Assembly (NCBI GenBank): GCA_002887195.1 | Contig: PJAB01001277.1 | Coordinates: 1-15,774, forward strand | Origin: Chrysochromulina parva | Lineage: Eukaryota; Haptophyta; Prymnesiales; Chrysochromulinaceae | Length of the DNA stretch: 15,774 nucleotides | Direction: 5' to 3' | In this document: positions 6,003-11,646 of the stretch, piece after piece | How positions within the stretch are numbered: the first letter of the stretch is position 1 | Layout of the letters: each line of letters opens with the position of its first letter | Position numbers and translations under genes: made by a program | Notes under the pieces: generated by a model | Seen by the model: the letters and a program-made list of their open reading frames with translations, nothing else | Databases searched by the model: none | Told to the model about the DNA's origin: nothing

Positions 6003-7801
6003 TTTTGACCCGCCATTCACGCACCTTCCGCGGCGCCACAAACTGTTCCCCCACAGGCCTCAGATGGCCTAACGGCCATTCACAGCTCCGGCTGTGAAGG
6101 CACTCGTGGTCGCGCTCCGTGAGCACGCACGAGTGCACGTGGCACTCCCGTGACGACGACTGCGGCATCGGCAGCGGCTGCTCGAAGGCGAGGGTGCCCG
6201 CGTACCTGTGGGGAGAGAAGGGCGCCGTGGTGAGCACTTGCATGCAGCGGCTGCTCGAAGGCGAGGGTGTCCACGTACCCAGAGGCGGAGGCGCTCAGCA
6301 CGGCGTCTGACGGCTCGCTCAGGCCGCCAGCTTCATCTGCCGTCACGGCGCTCGCCACGACGCCGTCGTCGTCGCCGTCGCCCGTGCCCATCGCGGCAGC
6401 GGCGAGGCGCTTGCGACGGCGCGCTTGCGCAGCGCGCAGCTCGTCGCGCTTGCGCAGCGCGATCTCATAGTACGTGTGACGAAACTCGAGCGCCGCCGAC
6501 GTGTGCACCACCGGCGTGTCGTAGGCGCCTGCGGGGTTCGCGCCGTCTTGGGCGCTCAAGGCGGCGCTCGCGGCGGCGGGGCACGACCCTCGTGGAGCCG
6601 ATCGGGGCAGCCCGTCGCGGGTGGCGCCCACGACGGCGCGTAGCGGCCCTCCATGGTGATGACGCGCGATGCCGGCCAAGGCGGCGATCTTGGTACCTGT
6701 GGGGAGGGGGCGCCGTGGTGAGCACTTGCATGCCGGCCAAGGCCCCCTCCTCGTCCTCGTCGTAGTCATTAGGAAGTCATCAGGAAGTCATTAGGAAGTC
6801 ATCAGGAAGTCATTAGGAAGTCATTAGGAAGTCATTAGGAAGTCATACCCTCCCCCTCCTCGTCCTCGTCATAGTCGTGCACGTCGCGCTGTCCTGGGCG
6901 CGAGAGCTCGCCCAGCCGCCTCTGCTCGGCCATGGCATGCTTCACCAGTGCGAGATTATCCTCGGCGTAGTCCAGAAGGTCGTGCAGCAGTTTGCTCGTC
7001 AGCATGTGCACGTACCTGTGGGGAGAGGGCGCCGTCGTGAGCCCTTGCGTGCTGGGAGACGGGGCGCCGTGGTGAGCACTCTCTCGGGCCGCGCGGCGCC
7101 ATGTACCCGGCCGACGTGGCCATGAGGATGCTCGCATCGGCGCTCAGTACGGCGCTCTTCCCTTCGGCACTGGTGCGGGCGGCGAGGTCGGCGAGCGCCT
7201 TGACGCCCTCCCGGACGGCGCTCGCATACCCGGCCGCGCTCGCTTCGTCGTCTCTGAGCATCGAGTGTGAAACGAAACCACGTGTGAAGAAGGCCTGCAC
7301 CCGGTGGTGTGAAGGCGCCCTCGAGTCGGACGCGACCTCGTCGAGGAGCTGCACGTCGCTCGCGGCCACCTGGATGTTGCCCTCGCGCAGCACTGACGTG
7401 TAGCCCGACCAGCAAATGTACCGATACTCCCAGTCGTCGGTGCATGCCCAGTATGCCGCGAGGTAGCTGTCGGCGCACAGCCGCCAGTTCCCGCTCATGG
7501 CGGCATTGCCAGCCGTCCCGAGGTAGCGCTGCGCTAGGCCATTGTCGTGCGCTCTGTGTCGCGGCGGTTTGTGGGCATGACGCGGCTGCACAAGATTTAT
7601 CTCGGCATCGTGCGAGTGACGGGCTCCCGGATTCATGGGGATGGGTGTAGGCGGAGGAGGACCGTCGACCTTGACAGAACCTCCTGAGACGAAATACGGC
7701 GGCTGCTGCTGCCCGTTCACCTCGGGCGCAAGCAGGACCAGCACCACTGCGCATGACCACGTATGGATGTTCAATCGTAGTAGGCGACCGTGCCCGTGCA
7801 T
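4313..7801 (-). CDS. JmjC/cupin_8 domain protein with signal peptide, 7 exons, 851 aa
   Basis: Exons: 7801-7107, 7015-6849, 6696-6279, 6205-5711, 5510-5319, 5085-4960 and 4775-4313. Every junction is GT-AG, phases match, and the sum is 2556 nt (851 codons plus stop). The start at 7801 gives a signal peptide (SCAVVLVLLAPEVNG). Residues about 100-285 are helical and TPR-like in feel. An acidic tract after about 16 Gly follows residue 495. The catalytic domain covers about 525-775. FLWLPEPLR, then IHFDTHEN, supplies the Fe(II) ligands His681 and Asp683. DGSK696 is the likely 2-oxoglutarate Lys. GDAFYIPEGHWH gives His757. Members of this Fe(II)/2-oxoglutarate family hydroxylate or demethylate proteins or RNA. 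The signal peptide suggests a secretory-pathway or plastid-routed hydroxylase, which is inference. The substrate is unknown. Confidence 0.85.
4773..4822 (-). repeat. Repeated CCYAATTAGGTG acceptor-like element in intron 6
   Basis: On plus, CACCTAATTAGGCAA (4773-4787) and CACCTAATTGGGCAA (4808-4822). A third copy lies at 5279-5293 in intron 5. On the coding strand each reads TTGCCYAATTAG|GTG, so each resembles a 3' splice site. The 4773 copy is the acceptor used in my model. Confidence 0.65.
4776..4959 (-). other. Intron 6 of the JmjC gene (184 nt, lacks the shared module)
   Basis: The donor is GACGT|GTACATG and the acceptor TTGCCTAATTAG|GTGGCACC, phase 2. The splice joins DGSKDV to WHPNESRKLY, which fits the JmjC fold. 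Two copies of TACTGCTCGAGCCCAACGGC plus ten further bases (plus strand about 4849-4878 and 4923-4952) and a doubled CTGATTGCCTCCCTCATTGC show growth by tandem duplication. Confidence 0.7.
5086..5318 (-). mobile_element. Introner-like intron 5 (233 nt)
   Basis: The donor is CTCAG|GTGCTCC and the acceptor CTTTCCCCACAG|GTGCGC, phase 2. The last 83 nt (5168-5086) are a perfect 34-nt copy of the start of the next exon plus the acceptor module. Upstream of that copy is another AG (GGGCGCAG|GTGCGC at 5169), possibly an older acceptor of a 150-nt intron. The 5' half carries TGATGACC repeats and a CCCAATTAGGTG element shared with intron 6. Confidence 0.7.
5511..5710 (-). mobile_element. Introner-like intron 4 (200 nt)
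   Basis: The donor is CCGTG|GTACGC and the acceptor CCTCCCCACAG|GCACGC, phase 2. It contains the 11-bp repeat, a copy of the upstream exon end (CTAATCGAGCACTGCGCCCT ... GAAGCCGTGGTACGC, including a duplicate donor), a copy of the start of the downstream exon (about 29 nt, ACGCTCTCATCGAGAAGC part), then the acceptor module with a small change in the middle. Confidence 0.7.
5658..5704 (-). repeat. 11-bp minisatellite in intron 4
   Basis: About four units of ATTAGGAAGTC (plus strand) with point changes. It abuts a copy of exon sequence CTCGATTAGGAAG, which also occurs in exon 4 as CTCGATTAGGAAGGCG. Confidence 0.75.
5953..6002 (-). repeat. (GCC)n tract coding for poly-Gly
   Basis: About 16 uninterrupted GCC units on plus, read as Gly codons on the minus strand in exon 4. 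It forms a flexible linker before an acidic SEDDVSDEEDD repeat. Confidence 0.85.
6206..6278 (-). mobile_element. Introner-like intron 3 (73 nt), simplest copy
   Basis: The donor is TCTGG|GTACGTGG and the acceptor CTCTCCCCACAG|GTACGCGG, phase 2. The first 35 nt of the intron copy the first 35 nt of exon 4 with two mismatches. The remaining 38 nt are the shared module. This intron shows the layout most cleanly: duplicated exon segment supplying GT, then a module supplying branch point and AG. Confidence 0.75.
6697..6848 (-). mobile_element. Introner-like intron 2 (152 nt)
   Basis: The donor is GAGG|GTATGA and the acceptor CCCTCCCCACAG|GTACC, phase 1. In minus order it contains a minisatellite of CCTAATGACTT units, a copy of the upstream exon end (GACGAGGACGAGGAGGG), a short copy of downstream exon sequence (GCCTTGGCCGGCAT), then the shared acceptor module GCAAGTGCTCACCACGGCGC. 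Confidence 0.7.
6765..6846 (-). repeat. 11-bp minisatellite in intron 2
   Basis: Seven units of GTCATTAGGAA (two with GTCATCAGGAA) from 6765 to 6841, plus a partial eighth. The unit is the same as in intron 4, about 1.1 kb away. Confidence 0.85.
7016..7106 (-). mobile_element. Introner-like intron 1 (91 nt, two tandem acceptor modules)
   Basis: The donor is GG|GTACATGG and the acceptor CCCCACAG|GTACGTG, phase 2. The intron holds the shared acceptor module twice: one copy ending CGTCTCCCAG (around 7055) and one ending CTCTCCCCACAG at the exon. Only the exon-proximal acceptor joins exons in frame in my model. No long exon copy is obvious, but GGTAC occurs at both splice junctions. Confidence 0.65.
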
Positions 7802-8123
7802 GGTGATGTGCAAAAAAATCGGCGGAACGCCAAATTGCCCGAAAGCGAAATGCTTGACGAAACGCAGTCTCGGCACGACTTGTTACAGGCAGTAACAGGC
7901 GAAGTTTTATTTGTCAACTGAACAACAGTGAAGACATAGACCGTCAGGCATGGCAGACAAGTAAACGTGGTCGGAGCAAGGCGACCCTTAGCGAGGCCCC
8001 GAGCCCCGACGCCCGAGCGTGTGCAAACGCACGCGGCACAAGCCTTCGACCTTGAAGCAATTGCCTTGAAGACCTAAGACAGTCAGAATCACTAATACGC
8101 AAACCGGCGCTCACACTGGCAGT

Positions 8124-8145
8124 ACAGGCATTATACAGGCATTAT
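8124..8145 (+). repeat. Two tandem copies of ACAGGCATTAT
   Basis: ACAGGCATTAT occurs at 8124-8134 and 8135-8145, exact tandem copies. No function is evident. Confidence 0.75.
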
Positions 8146-8203
8146 CGGACATAGGAAAGAGAGGAAAGAGCGACCCAATCTAGGCCGCTTGACGCTATAC
8201 CGA

Positions 8204-8235
8204 CGGCGTCGCGATTGGGCGGCGTCGCGATTGGG
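8204..8235 (-). promoter_or_regulatory. Tandem 16-bp repeat carrying CCAAT
   Basis: CGGCGTCGCGATTGGG at 8204-8219 and again at 8220-8235. On the minus strand each unit begins CCCAATC, a CCAAT-box core. It lies about 400 bp upstream of the JmjC start and in sense orientation to it. A binding role is inferred. Confidence 0.4.
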
Positions 8236-8439
8236 ACTTGCATGGTCTCAGACGGTCCTTCCTCGCAGCGTGAGGCGCTCCGTCTCTCGTCTGTCCGTGA
8301 CACTTGAGCATGAGTGCGGAGTGCGGAGCAAGCGTGTTTTCCCCCCTTTCTTTGCGTTGCTTTGTCAAGCAACCGATGTTGCATCAATGTGTATGTGCCG
8401 CGCAAGCGCACAGGCGCTGCTGTGGCATCCGTACAACGC

Positions 8440-8847
8440 TTATGGATTGCGAGCCTTCATGAAACTCCGCCTCACGTCGAGCAGCTGAGCAATCTCCTCC
8501 CTGGTCAAGGTTTCATCACCGTCCTTGTCCAACTTGTTGAAGAGTGCGTCTGAATTCACGCTCGACCCACTCATCGCCAACAGTCTACGGAACTCTTCGC
8601 GGTCGATGGTTCCGCTCTTGTCGACGTCCACCATCTGCACCGCGACAGGAAGCGTCATGAAATTTGCTGGGCTCGACTTCCAAATCTGGCCCATTTGCGC
8701 GCCGAGTGTGCCTGACTGCTGCGAGGATCTCAGCACGTTGCGCTCCCACGTGCCAAGGAACCCGGTCAGGCTATTGGCCGCCACCGGTGGGACGTGCCGA
8801 GATGTCTTGTTGGGCCACGAGGCGTCGGGCAACGTAGTGGTACTCAT
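8440..8847 (-). CDS. Small protein with two EF-hands, 135 aa
   Basis: Two canonical calcium-binding loops lie close to the C-terminus: DVDKSGTIDREE at residues 74-85 and DKDGDETLTREE at 107-118. Both have acidic residues at loop positions 1, 3 and 12 and Gly at position 6 or nearby, flanked by hydrophobic helices (FRRLL, IAQLL). They form a normal EF-hand pair. The N-terminal 70 residues show no known domain. The start at 8847 (MSTTTLPDASWP) was chosen because the open frame further upstream becomes Arg/Ala-rich and repetitive, like GC-rich promoter sequence. The likely role is a calcium sensor or buffer, perhaps regulatory since the loops look intact. It is a single exon with no partner visible nearby. 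Confidence 0.8.
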   Translation of the reverse strand: MSTTTLPDASWPNKTSRHVPPVAANSLTGFLGTWERNVLRSSQQSGTLGAQMGQIWKSSPANFMTLPVAVQMVDVDKSGTIDREEFRRLLAMSGSSVNSDALFNKLDKDGDETLTREEIAQLLDVRRSFMKARNP

Positions 8848-9226
8848 GTATCGAGATCGTTCGACACGTCCGCGACGCGAGAACAACCGAAGTCCCAGGT
8901 ACTGTAGGTCCACGGCGCGACGAAAAAAACAGAAAGCCCGCGGGCACTGTTTCATTTTGTCGGTAAACTTTGCGCGAGCGGCGCGCGCGCCGCGCCGTCC
9001 GCGCTTTGCGGGCGCGCGGGAAACGCCGTCCGCGCTTTGCGGGCGCGCGGGAAAGTTTCGTCTGATTCGGGATCGACCTGCATGGTACATTGTTATGATT
9101 CGATTGTAAAGGTATGTCTGAGTACACTGCGGAGTCGCCAACTTCGTCGTCGAGGGACCCACGATAAACGGAACAAAATCACTATTCACGTCGCTTCTTC
9201 ATCTCCGCTCGGCGACTCGCTCGCCT
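8848..9226. other. Intergenic: EF-hand gene promoter and phosphatase gene 3' flank
   Basis: This is a very GC-rich stretch (about 8970-9055) with palindromic GCGCGC and a tandem repeat, then AT-richer sequence. No coding-like frame is independent of composition. Confidence 0.6.
8993..9054 (-). promoter_or_regulatory. Tandem 31-bp repeat with E2F-like TTTCCCGCGC sites
   Basis: Two exact 31-bp units at 8993-9023 and 9024-9054. On the minus strand each begins TTTCCCGCGC, a match to the E2F/DP consensus (TTTSSCGC). The sites sit about 165 to 210 bp upstream of the EF-hand start, in sense orientation. Each unit also contains an internal CCGCGC/GCGCGG inverted repeat. Cell-cycle control is an inference. 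Confidence 0.5.
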
Positions 9227-10172
9227 TTAGCTTGAAGCTTCACGCTTCAGACGGTCGACGCCATCGATCACCGCGAGGACTTCCTCTCGCCCCTCCATCC
9301 GCGCAGCCGAGCGCGCAGATAGCCCGTTACCATCAAGCGCGTCGGCCTCGAGCCCACTCAGCAGCAAGAGCTCCACCATCGCGCCGTGCCCCCGCATCGC
9401 CGCGACGATCAGGGCACCAAGCGCGTGCGGGTCATTTGACGAGAGCTGCTGCTTGCTAATCAAGGCCTTAGCAGCGGCCACGTGCCCTCGCCGCGCGACG
9501 CACTCGAGGGCAGACGCGCCGTCCCCGTCGACAGCGCTCGTGCTCGCCCCGGCGCGCACGAGCGCAAACACAATCGAAGCGTGACCGAGCTTGCACGCAT
9601 TCGTGAGGGCTGTCTCCGTCGAAATAAGGGGGTAGGTCCCCTGAGTCGAAACCGCCTTGGCCTCCGACGACAACGGTGCCTCAGACGAAGGTGATGCTTG
9701 TAACTCAGCCCCCGACGGCCACGGCGGATCTGTGAGTGCCCCCGCCTTGAGCAGCGCAGCCACCACACCGAACTCGCCCCGCTCCGCCGCCCACATGAGC
9801 GCCGTGTACCCGTCAGCATCGCGCATTCCCATCATCTTGAGGCGCGCGGGCGTACTCCGACAGCACTCAAGGAGGCGGGCCACCAGAGCCTTCTGGCCGC
9901 CCATCGAGGCAGCAATGAGTAACGTCATCTCTCGGCACTCTTGGCAGCGCGCCTCCACTCGAGAATCGATGTGAAACCACTCCGAGACGCAGCCCTGGCT
10001 GCCTTCGAGGGCGTCCTTCGCTTTGACCGCGGCGCACTCCGAGACGACATCACCGCTCGAGTCGAGCTTAGCATCGCCGCACTCAAGCCAATCGTCGAGC
10101 CAAGTGACCACTTCCTCCATCCGTCCCGCCATCGCCGCCTCCAAGGTGCTGCGTGGTAGCGGCGGCGGCGGT

Positions 10173-10203
<31 letters not shown>

Positions 10204-10888
10204 GAAACGTTGCGGCGGCTGTGTTCGTCGGCGAAGGCGGCGGCGAAGGCGGCGGCGATGGCGATGGCGATGGCGATGGCGAAGGCGGCAGCGAAGGCGG
10301 CGGCGGCGACGACGGTTGCGGCGGCGTTGCTCGTGCTGTCAGCGGCGCGGCACTAGAGTCAAGAGCAAGGGGCACCAACTTGCCTCCGGAGCCCTCCTCC
10401 ATGCTGGCCACGCCGCGCAGCGCCACCTCGAAGCGCAGTAGCTCGCGACGGTTATCGGCGAGCGGCTGCACTAGTCGCCGGCTGGCGACATGGACGTACG
10501 CGATAGCGAGCGGCCAATCCCGCAGCTGCATGAGCAGCGCAATGGCCACCGTCGGTGATCGATTGGAGCCATTCGCGCAGTGAACGAGCACGACACCACC
10601 AGAGTCGATAGCTGGACGCACAAACGCGAGTGCAGCGTCAAACACACGTGAGATGCCAGCGTCCGCGCCGAAATCTCCAACGTTGAGACAGCAGTACACC
10701 AGGCCCTCGGTGGCAGCAGACCTTGGCACGTCGTCGGCCACATTCAGTATGTGGGTGATTCTGTTGTGGCTGAGCAGGCCGGAGTCTGCCGCCGCCGCGC
10801 CCATTCCAAGGAAGATGCCGTGCTCGAGACTAGTGATGAGGTGGCTCTTGCGCCTGGCGTAAGCGGCTTCGAGCTCGGTCATCGCCAT
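9227..10888 (-). CDS. Dual-specificity phosphatase fused to ankyrin repeats, 553 aa
   Basis: Residues 15-160 are a dual-specificity phosphatase domain: THILNVADDVP, then VVLVHCANGSNRSPT with nucleophile Cys104 and Arg110 (C-x5-R), preceded by a candidate general-acid Asp in NVGDF (72). The loop has Asn109 where many family members have Ser. Residues 190-245 are a Pro/Ser linker ending in about 13 Pro. From about 245 to 545 come ankyrin-type repeats: clear ones are DADGYTALMWAAERGEFGVV, TALTNACKLGHASIVFALV, ASALECVARRGHVAAAKAL and GALIVAAMRGHGAMVELLL. The enzyme would dephosphorylate Tyr/Ser/Thr on proteins, and the ankyrins would choose partners. The start at 10888 (MAMTELEAAY) was preferred to upstream non-conserved sequence. 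No introns are needed. Confidence 0.85.
10155..10290 (-). repeat. GGC and GGCGAT runs coding for the Pro/Ser linker
   Basis: A GGC run at about 10158-10199 encodes poly-Pro on the minus strand. A GGCGAT hexamer run (about 10250-10280) encodes Ser-Pro repeats. Both are prone to length variation. Confidence 0.8.
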
Positions 10889-11646
10889 TTTCAGTGGCAC
10901 ACGTCTCTCGTCAGCGCAGTCGTGCGTGCTGTGGCTCGATCGAGAGCAGGGGCACACGAAGTGTGTGAATGTGAATGTGTGTTGAGGATTCATTCAAAAT
11001 TCACTCTCTCAAGCGCCACTCGTGAGTGAGTGGTCATTTTTTATCTGCATGCATACATGTTCCATGTCTTGACTTTTGACGTTGGTTGGGGAAAGAGCTC
11101 GTTTTCAGTTTTTTCCACAGATGAACCCCGCGCGCCCACGCTGCCGACGAGCAACTAGGAACCGTTAACAACAACACTTTAACGTTAACGAGAAAAAGTC
11201 TCTAACCCTGTATCCAATGCCTATATCCCTCTATCCTAACGCTAACCGGCCGGCGGCCGTGGCCTCCGCCTAGCCTCCGCCACCCGGCGTCGGCAGAAGC
11301 GAGTATAGCAATATATTACATGTGTTATTAACGTATTTAAACGAACCCAACGTTTCGAACAACAACAAGCCTTCATGTCAATAACTCAATATAGTGTAAC
11401 ATTAACGTACATTTCCTTTAAATTTAACTCAAATCTAACGTTAGGAAGCTCTATTCACCGAGCAAAGTGCATGATCTAGGTCAGCAAAGAAAAGGAACGG
11501 TTTCTCGATCGCCGCTGCCGCCACTTGTGTGTGCACACGCGCTTATGGTGTTTTTAACATGGTGCACGCCGCAGTCATGCCCATGACGACGCGTGCAGAG
11601 GAACGCGCCTAGACTGCTTGAATGGCGGTCAGCTCGTCCCGTCCAG
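10889..11646. other. Intergenic AT-rich island, 758 bp, no gene seen
   Basis: From about 11030 to 11480 the base composition drops well below the surrounding GC. No frame reads like protein. It contains several TAACG/CGTTA elements, including palindromes TTAACGTTAA (11178 area) and CTAACGTTAG (11437 area). It should contain the promoter of the phosphatase gene (start 10888) and the 3' flank of the membrane-protein gene (stop 11647). Confidence 0.6.
11160..11445. promoter_or_regulatory. Cluster of TAACG/TAACGTTA elements
   Basis: GTTAAC, TTAACGTTAACG, CTAACGCTAACC, ATTAACGTATTT, ATTAACGTAC and CTAACGTTAGG occur within about 290 bp. TAAC-type cores resemble MYB sites. They could equally reflect a degraded repeat. 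Confidence 0.3.

Larger units (their letters stand above)
7802..8439. other. Intergenic: JmjC promoter side and EF-hand gene 3' flank
   Basis: I see no gene. Plus and minus frames here are short and lack domain-like sequence. Two short direct repeats are listed separately (8124-8145 and 8204-8235). Confidence 0.6.

Noticed and set aside
6765..6846. CRISPR-like array
   Set aside because: Units are 11 bp, contiguous and without spacers; it is a minisatellite inside an intron.
8848..9189. Upstream extension of the EF-hand protein (Arg/Ala-rich)
   Set aside because: Stays open because of GC-rich repeats; includes an exact tandem 31-bp duplication and no domain.
10889..10993. 35-codon extension of the phosphatase
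   Set aside because: Composition changes to His/Thr/Cys-rich sequence upstream of a clear start MAMTELEAAY; looks like a leader.
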